Shown in pieces: positions 25,343 through 33,545 of a DNA stretch of 64,000 bases. The stretch is taken from NCBI GenBank assembly GCA_012521105.1, contig JAAYNA010000122.1, positions 1 to 64,000 of the forward strand. Reading direction: 5' to 3'. The position numbers were made by a program, and so were the translations under genes. The DNA is from Clostridiaceae bacterium. Lineage in GTDB: Bacteria; Bacillota; Clostridia; DSM-8532. Position 1 is the stretch's first letter. Every line of letters starts with the position of its first letter. The notes beneath the pieces were generated by a model, which was not told the DNA's origin, made no database searches, and worked only from the letters and a program-made list of their open reading frames with translations.

Positions 25343-27043
25343 TTAGTGCTCAAGGATCTTTGCGTATATAAATTCTATTGAACCTGTCTGACGTCCATAG
25401 AAAATTCCATCCACATAATCCCTGAATAAATATGCTGTTCCAGGCAGCCATAGTGGTGATACAGGACATTCATCCAGAATTAACTGATGCGCCTGTTGAA
25501 GCTTTGTAAAACGTTCTTCAAGGTTATCAGCATTCATTGATTCGTTAAACAGATCGGTATATTCCTGGTTCGACCACTTAGCATAGTTATTGGGGTTATG
25601 TAACGTGTAATTGTCCAGAAGTGTTTCAGGAGCCACTCCTGTACTCATACCGTTGAGGAATATATCAAACTCACCTGCCAGCAGGCTTCCAATAGCCTGT
25701 GGAACCGGCATAATATTAATGTCTACGTTTACTCCCAGCACATCCTGCCATTGTGCCTGCAGCGCTTCCGCATAAGCTCTGTGAGTTGGGGAATCCAGGC
25801 ATACATAATTGATTGCCGGAAGTTCTGAGGGTGATGAAAGACCCATTTCGGATAAAGCAGCGTTCAGGTATTCCTTAGCTTTTGCCGGGTCTCCGCTGAT
25901 ATGAACATTGTTGGAAGCAGGATATTTCTCCACTATGGATTCACCATCCAAAGATATTTCGGGATCAATCATACTGTCCGCAACAACTGTTCCAGGGGAA
26001 GCTATTGCCTTTACTATAGAATCACGGTTTATTGCATAGCTGAGTGCCAAACGAAGATTTTTGTTTGATAAAACAGCGCCTTCCCTTGACATAAATACAA
26101 GGTGCTGTAACGTACCTCCTGCACGGGTTCTGAAAGAGTCGCTGTATTTTACTGTTTGAACGGCTGAGATACTGTAAATACCGTCAACTTCACCCAGGTC
26201 ATACATACCGACGCGGGTATTTTCATCAGCAACAATATACTCAACAACCTGTTCAAGAATTATGCTGTCAGCATCCCAATACCCGGGGTTCTTCTCCATA
26301 GTAATTTTTGAACCCTGAGCCCATTCAGTAAGAACAAAAGGTCCGCACCCAATGAAACTTTCAGGGCTTGATCCGTAATTCTGCCCATACTTTTCAACAT
26401 AATCCTTCCGGATGGGATAGAAATTTATACCCTGTGCCATTTCTTCAAGGAAGAAGGGTTCGGGCTTTGTAAGAGTAATAACCAGTGTTTTATCATCCAC
26501 TGCTTTAATACCAACCTGAGATGTATCTGTTATTTCCCCTCTTGCATATTCCATGGCATTTAACACCGCACTGAATGATTCAATCTGCGTTGAGCCGGTT
26601 TCGGGGCTTAACAGACGTAAATAAGCGTATTCAAAGTCATAAGCTGTTACGGGCTTTCCGTCAGACCAATTAGCATCGCGCAAATGGAAAGTGTAAACAA
26701 TACCATCATCCGAGACATCATATTTCTCTGCTATACCAGGAATTATTTCACCTCTGCTGTAGCGTATAAGAGCTTCATTTACTGCATACATCACTAATGC
26801 TGACATTTCGTCATTCATAAGGCTTACATCAAGTGTCATCATATCGTTGTGGCCAACGAAGGTCAAAATTTGCTCATCTGCTAATTTGGGTTCTCCCGAA
26901 GGAGTATCTGTTTTTTCTCCAGTGTCATTGCTTTCCGTCACATCGGTATCGATATTCTTTTGATCACCGGTAGTGGTACAACCTGCAAGGACACTGCAAA
27001 GTAAGGCAATTATTAATAATAATGCAGACAGCTTTTTCTTCAT
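25343..27043 (-). CDS. oppA: Peptide-binding lipoprotein of the Opp/Dpp importer
   Basis: An SBP family 5 (peptide/nickel-binding) lipoprotein of 566 residues. The signal peptide ends in SVLAGC with lipidated Cys22 and a Thr/Asp-rich spacer. Family signatures include YTFHLRDANWSDGKPVTAYD, GCGPFVLTEW, a NPGYWDAD segment and LRLALSYAINRDSIV. The size and motifs fit oligopeptide or dipeptide binding; the exact ligand is unknown. GGAGGAGAG lies before the ATG. It follows patB by 70 bases, so patB and the importer share one transcript. Confidence 0.92.
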   Translation of the reverse strand: MKKKLSALLLIIALLCSVLAGCTTTGDQKNIDTDVTESNDTGEKTDTPSGEPKLADEQILTFVGHNDMMTLDVSLMNDEMSALVMYAVNEALIRYSRGEIIPGIAEKYDVSDDGIVYTFHLRDANWSDGKPVTAYDFEYAYLRLLSPETGSTQIESFSAVLNAMEYARGEITDTSQVGIKAVDDKTLVITLTKPEPFFLEEMAQGINFYPIRKDYVEKYGQNYGSSPESFIGCGPFVLTEWAQGSKITMEKNPGYWDADSIILEQVVEYIVADENTRVGMYDLGEVDGIYSISAVQTVKYSDSFRTRAGGTLQHLVFMSREGAVLSNKNLRLALSYAINRDSIVKAIASPGTVVADSMIDPEISLDGESIVEKYPASNNVHISGDPAKAKEYLNAALSEMGLSSPSELPAINYVCLDSPTHRAYAEALQAQWQDVLGVNVDINIMPVPQAIGSLLAGEFDIFLNGMSTGVAPETLLDNYTLHNPNNYAKWSNQEYTDLFNESMNADNLEERFTKLQQAHQLILDECPVSPLWLPGTAYLFRDYVDGIFYGRQTGSIEFIYAKILEH

Positions 27044-27113
27044 TTCTCTCTCCTCCTGACATATTCTGGTTATATTACAGCTCCCTTTACGCCGGTTATA
27101 TTAAATGCTGTTC

Positions 27114-28331
27114 TTAAAAGTCGTGGCATAGTTCGGAAGCAATTTCTGAACCTGTTGTTTCTTTAATAATGCCGTATTTTATTCCGGCTTTTAATAACTT
27201 ATTTAAAGCAGTTTTAAGCTCGCTTCGGGGTATGCCAACCTGAAAGCGGCAAAAACCCTCACCGCCGGGACCGTATTGACTTCCACGATCTACTGAAATA
27301 CCGGCATCATTTATAAAAAAGTCATGCAGCTCATCTTCAGTAAGACCAAGTCTTCTAAAGTCAGCCCACAAAAGAGTTCCTGCCCTGTGCCTGCATATGG
27401 TCACATCGGGTAAGTACCTGTTAAAGAAATCTTTAACAATTTTTATGTTTTCAGATACAAATTCGATCAATGCATCAATCCATTTTTTCCCCTCTTCCGA
27501 GTATGCTGCAATTATAGCGTTATACATAAATGGATCAAGACTTCCATAGTGTTCAGCATCCCGTTGAATGGTGTATGCTTTACGAATTTTTTCATTGGGA
27601 ATTATAACGTTTGAGTGGCTCATTCCTGTAAAATTAAAGGATTTTCCTATTGATGTACAAATAATACAATTATCCCTGGCTTCGGGTATTGTTGGGTAGG
27701 GTATAACTTTGTGCCCATAAAATGCATGCTCTGCAAAAATTTCGTCTGCGATTACCAAAACATCATATTTTTTCGCAAGCTTTGCTACTCTATGTAAATC
27801 TTCTTCTTCCCAGATATCCATAATAGGATTATGAGGATTACAAAGAATCATCATTTTATTCTCGGGCTTAGCCATCAAACGCTCGAGGTTCTCAAAGTCC
27901 ATTTCATAATAGCCATCCCTGTATATTAAAGGATTGCAGACCTTTTTGCGTTTTGCATTATTGATTACCCGATCATACAGTACATAAACAGGAGGTTGCA
28001 CAATAATACCATCCTGCTCATTTGTAAAAGCACGTATTGACGTACTTATGGCCCGAAGGGTTCCGTAAGACGGAACTATCCATTCTTTTTCTATCTCATA
28101 GTCTCGTACCGTACGCATCCAATTCTGAATAGCATTTAAGTAAGCCGGACGATCGGAAGGTGTCCACCCATAAAGCCCCGATGCGGCTCTTTTTGTAAGA
28201 GCTTCTATTATGCAGGGGGCTGTCTTTAAATGTAATTGTGCCCCCGACAAAACAACTAAATCGGGGTTATAGTCTGTACCAAAATCTATGTCCTGTGCAT
28301 CTGCTAATGTTTTAAAATCAAAATTCTTCAC
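27114..28331 (-). CDS. patB: PatB/MalY-family PLP-dependent C-S beta-lyase or aminotransferase
   Basis: A fold-type-I PLP enzyme of 405 residues. Signatures are GLYGWTPSDRPAY near the start, NPHNPIMDIW, the aspartate in VIADEIFAEH and the PLP lysine in TSIGKSFNFTGM. MalY/PatB enzymes cleave the C-S bond of cystathionine and S-substituted cysteines, giving a thiol, pyruvate and ammonia; a plain class-I/II aminotransferase cannot be excluded. It is the first gene of the operon that continues with the peptide importer, RidA and an amidohydrolase. The start is GTG at 28331 with a weak ribosome binding site. A consensus promoter and a palindromic operator lie directly upstream. Confidence 0.87.
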   Translation of the reverse strand: MKNFDFKTLADAQDIDFGTDYNPDLVVLSGAQLHLKTAPCIIEALTKRAASGLYGWTPSDRPAYLNAIQNWMRTVRDYEIEKEWIVPSYGTLRAISTSIRAFTNEQDGIIVQPPVYVLYDRVINNAKRKKVCNPLIYRDGYYEMDFENLERLMAKPENKMMILCNPHNPIMDIWEEEDLHRVAKLAKKYDVLVIADEIFAEHAFYGHKVIPYPTIPEARDNCIICTSIGKSFNFTGMSHSNVIIPNEKIRKAYTIQRDAEHYGSLDPFMYNAIIAAYSEEGKKWIDALIEFVSENIKIVKDFFNRYLPDVTICRHRAGTLLWADFRRLGLTEDELHDFFINDAGISVDRGSQYGPGGEGFCRFQVGIPRSELKTALNKLLKAGIKYGIIKETTGSEIASELCHDF

Positions 28332-28356
28332 TTATATCTCAGCCTTTGTGGATAAT

Positions 28357-28375
28357 TTACTGAACATTTCAGTAA
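28357..28375 (-). promoter_or_regulatory. Palindromic operator in the patB promoter
   Basis: TTACTGAACATTTCAGTAA is a near-perfect palindrome (TTACTGAA/TTCAGTAA around three bases) that begins about 14 bases after the -10 box, over the probable transcription start. The same core ACTGAACATTT(C/T)AGT occurs at the same distance from the tldD promoter. The neighbouring GntR regulators are the likely binders. Confidence 0.65.
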
Positions 28376-28388
28376 GTTAATTAGTTAC

Positions 28389-28418
28389 ATTATATTGCTC
28401 TTAACAGCCAATTGTCAA
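28389..28418 (-). promoter_or_regulatory. Sigma-A promoter of the patB-opp operon
   Basis: On the minus strand TTGACA (28418-28413) and TATAAT (28394-28389) are perfect, 18 bases apart, about 58 bases before the patB start. Confidence 0.8.
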
Positions 28419-28440
28419 TGCAATTTTAAAAATCACGGGG

Positions 28441-28930
28441 AGCATGGGAACGGTTTCTTTGCTTCCTCAGCTTCTCAAAAAGACTAAACACCCGAAGCAG
28501 GACCCGCGTACAGAGCTTTTGCGGATTTCAGCCTGTCTGAGCTGAACTGCACAGCTTAGAGATGTATAGTCAGAGCGAGGACAAGCAAGCCGTTACAAAA
28601 GTTAAAAGACGCGGGTGGTTCGGGTGTTTTTGGAGGCGCAGAGCAACACGCTTCGAAGCCTTGCTGCATTGCTGTAAGTTAAGAGCGTGAAGTTGAGCCA
28701 CCCGGATATGGAGACCTCTATGCAGAATTATTTTTATACAAAGGAGCGTGCGTGCCGGTAGGTGCTTTGTTGCTCAAAAAGACAAAACGCCCGAAGCTGG
28801 ACCCGCGTACAGAGCTTTTGCGGGTTTCGGCTTGCTTGCCCGAGCTGAACTATACAGCTCTTGCAAATGGAACGTTTGTTATTGCACTATATTTTTACTT
28901 CGAAGGAAGCAAAAGAACCGTTCCCATGCT
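28441..28930. repeat. 490-base repeat element with 27-base inverted ends
   Basis: The ends AGCATGGGAACGGTT... (28441-28467) and its mirror (28904-28930) match at 25 of 27 positions. Inside are two direct copies of a unit that starts GACAAAAC/GACTAAAC, runs through ACCCGCGTACAGAGC and contains the small hairpin GAGCTG...CAGCTC (copy A about 28478-28604, copy B about 28775-28864), and an inverted piece of the same unit at 28607-28632. No protein of plausible composition is encoded; two short frames here lack ribosome binding sites. The shape is that of a non-autonomous, MITE-like or palindromic repeat. No target-site duplication is seen. It fills the whole gap between the patB promoter and the GntR gene. 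Confidence 0.65.
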
Positions 28931-28938
28931 TCATTTGC

Positions 28939-29526
28939 TTATCTGCTGAAATTTGAATTTCCAAGCTCCAGGTCCATTTTCAAATATTCCAGGGCTTTTT
29001 CTTCGTCACGGCTTTCTATTGCGTCAACAATTTCACAATGAAAGGTTTTCAGATTTTCGCCATTTGACTGATTTTTTAAATTAAGAGTACGTGTTGAAAT
29101 GTCAAGAAGATGAGTTACTATTTCCTTTAAGAAATTATTCCCGGTCAGATCGGCCATTTTACAGTGAAATTCACTGTTTGATGCACAATCACTTTTAACG
29201 GCGAGGTTACGAAGTATTTTTATGTCTTCGGGATCAGCTTTCTTAATTAAAGTTCTTACAGCAAATCCTTCATTAATTAAACGCAACTGCTGGGTTTGAT
29301 AAAACTCTACCTCACTTAATGAAACTATAAGATAGCCTTTTCTAGGATAACTTATAAGACGCCCTTCTCTGCATAAGCGATGAAGCGCTTCTCGTACCGG
29401 AGCTTTGCTAACACCATATCGTTTAGCCATTACCCGTTCCACAATGAACTCATCAGGGCTTAACTTAAAATTGTTAATATCTTCCTTTATTGCTTTATAC
29501 ACTTTATCGCTTAACGTTTCTTTCAC
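28939..29526 (-). CDS. GntR-family regulator (FadR/FCD type), copy 1
   Basis: A 195-residue transcription factor. The N-terminal winged helix (about 5-70) contains YGVSKAPVREALHRLCREG and YPRKGYLIV; the C-terminal all-helical FCD-like domain (about 80-190) has the ligand-pocket motif FHCKMADLTGN with a His. Such proteins usually repress a neighbouring catabolic operon until a small carboxylate or amino acid binds. It is transcribed toward patB but is separated from it by the repeat element. The start is GTG with GGGGGG before it. It shares YPRKGYL and much of the HTH with the regulator at 29868, so the two are paralogues. Confidence 0.88.
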   Translation of the reverse strand: MKETLSDKVYKAIKEDINNFKLSPDEFIVERVMAKRYGVSKAPVREALHRLCREGRLISYPRKGYLIVSLSEVEFYQTQQLRLINEGFAVRTLIKKADPEDIKILRNLAVKSDCASNSEFHCKMADLTGNNFLKEIVTHLLDISTRTLNLKNQSNGENLKTFHCEIVDAIESRDEEKALEYLKMDLELGNSNFSR

Positions 29527-29544
29527 ATAATCCCCCCTGAAAGG

Positions 29545-29583
29545 AAATCGACGCAGAGGTATGCTCTTCTGCTTCCTCGATTT
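29545..29583 (-). promoter_or_regulatory. Hairpin in the leader of the first GntR gene
   Basis: AAATCGA (29545-29551) and TCGATTT (29577-29583) with inner GCAGA/TCTGC form a stem just upstream of the ribosome binding site of the GntR gene at 29526. It may be an operator for self-control or a leader structure; no T tract follows. Confidence 0.35.
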
Positions 29584-29689
29584 TGGGTAATATTATATAA
29601 CGAAAGTAAAAGTAAAAAAGCAATTTATAACAGATAAATTAAGTTTAACCCAGAACAGAGTTAACTGCAAGGATTAAGGCATTTTTGAA

Positions 29690-29770
29690 CTTTTGTAACG
29701 GCTTGCTTGCCCTCGCTCTGGCTATACATCTCTGAACTGTGTAGTTCAGCTCAGGCAGGCTGAAACCGGC
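29690..29770 (-). repeat. Partial repeat copy C, inverted
   Basis: About 80 bases that, read on the minus strand, match 28522-28604 of the large repeat element nearly base for base: GTTTCAGCCTG.CTGAGCTGAACT, then AGAGATGTATAG and AGAGCGAGG.CAAGCAAGCC. It lies between the two GntR genes in the opposite orientation to copy A. Apart from this and the two promoters, 29527-29867 holds nothing recognised. Confidence 0.7.
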
Positions 29771-29804
29771 AATAATGCGTCGGGAATATAATACGAAAAG
29801 CTGT

Positions 29805-29833
29805 TTGATCTGGATTCTAAAAACTGATATAAT
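29805..29833 (+). promoter_or_regulatory. Promoter of the second GntR gene
   Basis: TTGATC (29805-29810) and TATAAT (29828-29833) are 17 bases apart on the plus strand, 34 bases before the ATG at 29868. Confidence 0.65.
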
Positions 29834-29867
29834 CTTCTTGCATATGGTGAAAGGATGAGCAAATCAT

Positions 29868-30470
29868 ATGAGCCAGTCAATTTCAGATAAAGTGTACATA
29901 AAGCTACGTGACAGCATCATTACGGGAGAGATATCAAACAGGGAAATAATCCTTGAACAATCAATTGCTGATAAATTTGGAATAAGTAAAATAACTGCAC
30001 GGGGTATCCTTAAACAGCTTTGCCACGAGAAGTATCTGAATTGTTATCCTAGAAAAGGTTATCTGGTTAACGAGATTACTCATGAACAATGCAGGAAAAT
30101 CCAGCAGTTACGTTACCAGATTGAAGCACTGGCACTTCGTTTAATTGCATCACAGAATCTTAGTAAAGGGCTGACAACCCTAAAGCAAATATTGGAGAAA
30201 CAGAATTTTTCAAAGGATCCTTATCAAACAATAAATACCCAATTTCACCTGGCTCTTGCAAAATTGTCGGGCAACCAGTATATATACGATGTTCTTTATC
30301 CCTACTTAGGATACGTTGCCCGCTATGCCATAACGAGTATTGAACGGGGGCGTTTCTCGCGGGAAAATAACTATCACCACGAAATTGTTTCTTCTTTGGA
30401 GAATAATGACATTAATGCTGCATTAAACTATCTGCGTCTAGATCTGCAATTAAAGGAAAATGAGATATAA
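29868..30470 (+). CDS. GntR-family regulator (FadR/FCD type), copy 2
   Basis: A 200-residue paralogue of the GntR protein at 28939. Winged helix about 5-70 with FGISKITARGILKQLCHEKYL and YPRKGYLV; the C-terminal domain has FHLALAKLSGNQYI with the equivalent His. In the recognition helix the usual PVREAL is TARGIL, so the two paralogues may read different DNA or bind with different strength. It converges on tldE with one base between the stop codons. It may control tldD-tldE, whose promoter carries the same palindrome as patB. Confidence 0.87.
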   Translation: MSQSISDKVYIKLRDSIITGEISNREIILEQSIADKFGISKITARGILKQLCHEKYLNCYPRKGYLVNEITHEQCRKIQQLRYQIEALALRLIASQNLSKGLTTLKQILEKQNFSKDPYQTINTQFHLALAKLSGNQYIYDVLYPYLGYVARYAITSIERGRFSRENNYHHEIVSSLENNDINAALNYLRLDLQLKENEI

Positions 30471-30471
30471 C

Positions 30472-31839
30472 CTACTTTCCATTCACCTGCAGCTTGCTTA
30501 AGCGAATACTGGGTGAACCGACACAGTAACTTCTAAGTAAAAATTCATCAATTAGCAAATCGTTACCTGTCTCTTCAATATTATTAAAAAGATTTATAAG
30601 GTTTCCGCATATGGTTAAAGCTGTAACAGAGTGATGTGGCTTTCCGTCCTTTATAACAATACCCCTGCATGGTATAGCAAAATCGCCCGAACCAATGTTT
30701 ATTGAATGGAAAATATCATAGGATTCAGTTATATATACACCATCGCCCATATCCTTAAGCATTTCTTCCACCGAACGAACCCCCGGCTGGATAAAGCATA
30801 TCTTTGGAGTAACAATTACATCGGTTGGTACATTCCCGGTCAGCAATGCAACTCGTCCGGCATTTCCAGAGGGCTGGGCATTTAAATGTGACGAGCTGGA
30901 CAAGTTATGCATAAGACCCGTGAATTTACCCTTATCTACAAGTATTGTTTCCTTTCCCGGCGTGCCCTCACAATCGAAGGGGAAACAATAGCCTGTGCCG
31001 GAATGGAAGGGTGTATCTATAATACTTAATGCCGATGAACCTATATATTCACCAAGCCTTCCCTTCAGTACGGTAGAGCCATCAAAGTATTTTATACCGC
31101 TGAATAGCTGCCACGCTGTCATCATAATATTTACCCCGACATTGTGGCTAAGAATAACGGGGTATTCTCCCGGCTGAAAGTTTCCAGGTTTTATTTTATT
31201 CCTTAATATGTTGTTAATCTGACTTACCAAAGAGTCCGGATCAATCTCTTCGATAGATGATGCAGACACCGAGCAGGCAGCGTCAACACTATCCCCCAGG
31301 ATTTCTGCAGTAACCTTTACTTGAGCATAAACAACATTCCTTGTGAAATATACATCAACACCTTTTGAATTAATAACCCGGGATGAAAAAGTATCCACTC
31401 TGATATTTGCAAAAGCAGTATTTATTGACGGAACAGCAGAACGAACCAAATTTTCCAGCAGCATTGCCTTTGCTACAATATCCGAAAAATTTATTATATT
31501 AGCCGTACCTGCACATTTTGCAGCATTAAGTGAATTATAGGCCGTTTCAGGTGAATTTAATATGTCTCTTTTATAGCTGTCCGAAACAATGCCGTTATTG
31601 TAAGCTTTTAAAATTACCTTATTCGGATCTTCACTGAGATCTTCGGTATAGGCATATCCTGTTTTATCTCCTGAAGCCCGGACATACACAGAAGTAACAT
31701 CCGAAACATCGGTTTTAACAATCTGCCCGCAACTTACACCTATCAGCACGCTGATTTTTTGCTCTGCATTAACCTCGGCTTCGGTTATATGTTCAGGTAA
31801 ATTATTTATCGCTCTTTTATAGTTTTCAAGAAAATTCAT
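30472..31839 (-). CDS. tldE: TldE/PmbA, partner subunit of the TldD/E peptidase
   Basis: The TldE (PmbA) half of the TldD/TldE metallopeptidase, 455 residues. It lacks the HExxxH motif of its partner, as expected. Typical stretches are AYTEDLSED near the start, a PSGNAGRV segment, and the end with FAIPCRGIVIKDGK. In E. coli the pair cuts unfolded small peptides, matures microcin B17 and degrades CcdA. The longer frame from 31929 is rejected; the ATG at 31839 has GGGGAGGGCG before it and overlaps the tldD stop as ATGA. Confidence 0.88.
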   Translation of the reverse strand: MNFLENYKRAINNLPEHITEAEVNAEQKISVLIGVSCGQIVKTDVSDVTSVYVRASGDKTGYAYTEDLSEDPNKVILKAYNNGIVSDSYKRDILNSPETAYNSLNAAKCAGTANIINFSDIVAKAMLLENLVRSAVPSINTAFANIRVDTFSSRVINSKGVDVYFTRNVVYAQVKVTAEILGDSVDAACSVSASSIEEIDPDSLVSQINNILRNKIKPGNFQPGEYPVILSHNVGVNIMMTAWQLFSGIKYFDGSTVLKGRLGEYIGSSALSIIDTPFHSGTGYCFPFDCEGTPGKETILVDKGKFTGLMHNLSSSSHLNAQPSGNAGRVALLTGNVPTDVIVTPKICFIQPGVRSVEEMLKDMGDGVYITESYDIFHSINIGSGDFAIPCRGIVIKDGKPHHSVTALTICGNLINLFNNIEETGNDLLIDEFLLRSYCVGSPSIRLSKLQVNGK

Positions 31840-33227
31840 ACTTCGCCCTCCCCGCCTACTGTCATAGAAGATATGCGTATTCTCGGCTGAAAGCTTGTTG
31901 TAGTGACAAGCCCGGAAATTGAACCGCAAAAACCTCCGCCTTCGGTTTTTATTTTACTTCCAACCCGGTCCACCAGTTTAATTAAATCGATACCTCTGGC
32001 ATTAAGCATCAGACCTTTAACCCTATGAGCTATTTTTCCGTTTTTTATCCAATAACCTTCACTTACAGATACCGAGAATTCTCTTCCGCTGTTGCCACCA
32101 CCAAGACGTTTAACAAAAAGACCCTCATCTATTGAACTAATCATTTCATCCTCATCGTCGGTACCCGGCGCCAGATAGGTATTAGTCATCCGGGCAGCTG
32201 GAGGGAACATATATCCCTGGCGTCTTCCGCTTCCCGTTGAAGGCATGTTTAGTTTTCTGCCACCCAGTCTGTCACAGAGATAGCCTTTTAAAACGCCATT
32301 TTCAATTAATACATTTTTTTGTGTTGGATGCCCTTCGTCGTCAATTCCTGCAGTTCCATAAAGCCCCGGTATGGAACCGTCATCAATAACGGTAACTTTT
32401 GAAGAAGCAACTTTTTGGCCCAGCTTCCCTGCAAAATCGCTGTTATTTGCAGCTATTGCAGTTGCTTCAAGAGGGTGACCACACGCCTCATGCCATATAA
32501 CTCCACACGAGCCTGCCTCCAATACAACGGGCACAACACATGAAGGAACAGATACAGCATTCATGCTGTCTGCAATATCACGGATAAAATTCTGTGCAAA
32601 TGAAATGTAGTCATTTCTCTCTTTAAAAGCTTCAAATCCGTAAGGTCGTGGAAAATCTGTCCATTCATAATGGCTTGTTTTACCGTCCTCAACGGTGGCC
32701 TGAAGGCGCAGACGAGTTGTAACTCGCCTGTCTTCGGTATATAATCCTTCACTGTTTACTACAAGAATTCGTTGATCTGTATCAAAATAATCAACATTTA
32801 ATTGCCGAATAGTATGTCCTGCACTTCTTGCGGCTGAATCGGTTTCACGGATTACCTCTATTTTTTTGGAATGAGGTACCGTACCTGGATATTGAATCAC
32901 TGAATTAGGGTTTTTCACAGGTTGCATAGAAAAAACAATGCGGCGTTTTTCCAACTTTTCGCAGGCGTTCAGTAATTCGGCCGCCCTTTTTGCAGCATCC
33001 ATCAGGCCGCTAAAAGATAGATTGTTGGTATAAACATATACACTTCGCGTGCCCAAAAGCACATATATTCCGGCACCAAAAATATGAACACTTGTAATAC
33101 CTTTAAGTATCTGCTGCGAGCATTTAATATTAAGCTCGTCCTTATCTTCGAAAAACAGCTCTGCAAAGTCTCCTCCGCTTGAAAGAGCAGTTTGAAGGAC
33201 TTTTTCCATTTCATTAGTGGTTATCAC
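31836..33227 (-). CDS. tldD: TldD, zinc metallopeptidase subunit
   Basis: The catalytic subunit of TldD/TldE, 463 residues. The metal site is HEACGHPLEA (HExxxH form) in the middle of the protein, followed by GIDDEGHPTQKN and the C-terminal CGSISGLVTTTSFQPRIR that closes the family. The peptidase accepts short unfolded peptides inside the cell. The start is GTG at 33227 with AGGGGG seven bases before. It is the first gene of tldD-tldE and has a consensus promoter with an operator shared with patB. Confidence 0.9.
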   Translation of the reverse strand: MITTNEMEKVLQTALSSGGDFAELFFEDKDELNIKCSQQILKGITSVHIFGAGIYVLLGTRSVYVYTNNLSFSGLMDAAKRAAELLNACEKLEKRRIVFSMQPVKNPNSVIQYPGTVPHSKKIEVIRETDSAARSAGHTIRQLNVDYFDTDQRILVVNSEGLYTEDRRVTTRLRLQATVEDGKTSHYEWTDFPRPYGFEAFKERNDYISFAQNFIRDIADSMNAVSVPSCVVPVVLEAGSCGVIWHEACGHPLEATAIAANNSDFAGKLGQKVASSKVTVIDDGSIPGLYGTAGIDDEGHPTQKNVLIENGVLKGYLCDRLGGRKLNMPSTGSGRRQGYMFPPAARMTNTYLAPGTDDEDEMISSIDEGLFVKRLGGGNSGREFSVSVSEGYWIKNGKIAHRVKGLMLNARGIDLIKLVDRVGSKIKTEGGGFCGSISGLVTTTSFQPRIRISSMTVGGEGEV

Positions 33228-33240
33228 TGTGAAGCCCCCT

Positions 33241-33259
33241 AACTAAAATGTTCAGTGAA
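33241..33259 (-). promoter_or_regulatory. Operator in the tldD promoter, same as in patB
   Basis: On the minus strand TTCACTGAACATTTTAGTT, beginning about 13 bases after the -10 box. It shares the core ACTGAACATTT(C/T)AGT with the patB operator and lies at the same position relative to the promoter. Confidence 0.65.
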
Positions 33260-33271
33260 TAGTTTAAGTAT

Positions 33272-33301
33272 AGTATATTGTCGTTCTGTTCTCCTTGTCA
33301 A
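33272..33301 (-). promoter_or_regulatory. Sigma-A promoter of tldD-tldE
   Basis: TTGACA (33301-33296) and TATACT (33277-33272) on the minus strand, 18 bases apart, the same spacing as in the patB promoter. Confidence 0.75.
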
Positions 33302-33335
33302 CAGTTTATCTGACAGTTTTACCAGCATCAGACCC

Positions 33336-33387
33336 TTCATTTGCAATAGCTGTACAGTTCAGCCCGGGCAGATCGAACTTGCTTCCT
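33336..33387 (-). repeat. Partial repeat copy D, inverted
   Basis: Read on the minus strand, TGCCCGGGCTGAACTGTACA and the following GCTATTGCAAATG match copy B of the large repeat (28837-28869) with few changes, and the block begins with AGGAAGC as in the inverted ends. The rest of 33302-33510 shows nothing recognised. Confidence 0.55.
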
Positions 33388-33510
33388 GTTACACATTTAA
33401 GCTGCATTTCTCTAAAGTTTTCCTTTCATTGCACTGTGTCCGCAAAGTCCTGACAGTGACCATGGTAATACTGTAAGAATAAATATTAAATAAATTGTAA
33501 GCTGTCTATT

Positions 33511-33545
33511 CAAAAAAGAAGCAGGAGAACCGCACCCTGCTTCTT
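33511..33545 (-). terminator. Terminator of the sugar-gene operon
   Basis: Minus-strand AAGAAGCAGG and CCTGCTTCTT pair over ten bases with a ten-base loop and are followed by TTTTTT. The stem begins at the stop codon of the TIM-barrel gene. Confidence 0.85.

Noticed and set aside
28748-29041. Short plus-strand frames in the repeat element
   Set aside because: They lack ribosome binding sites, one overlaps the GntR gene, and the DNA is made of repeated structured units; the composition is unlike the other proteins here.
29731-29750. CTGAAC...GTTCAG dyad in repeat copy C as a third GntR operator
   Set aside because: The half-sites are eight bases apart instead of three, and the dyad belongs to the repeat unit rather than to a promoter.
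28332-29867. A RiPP precursor near tldD/tldE
   Set aside because: No short frame with a binding site, leader-like sequence and Cys/Ser/Thr-rich core was found; the gaps are filled by promoters and repeats.
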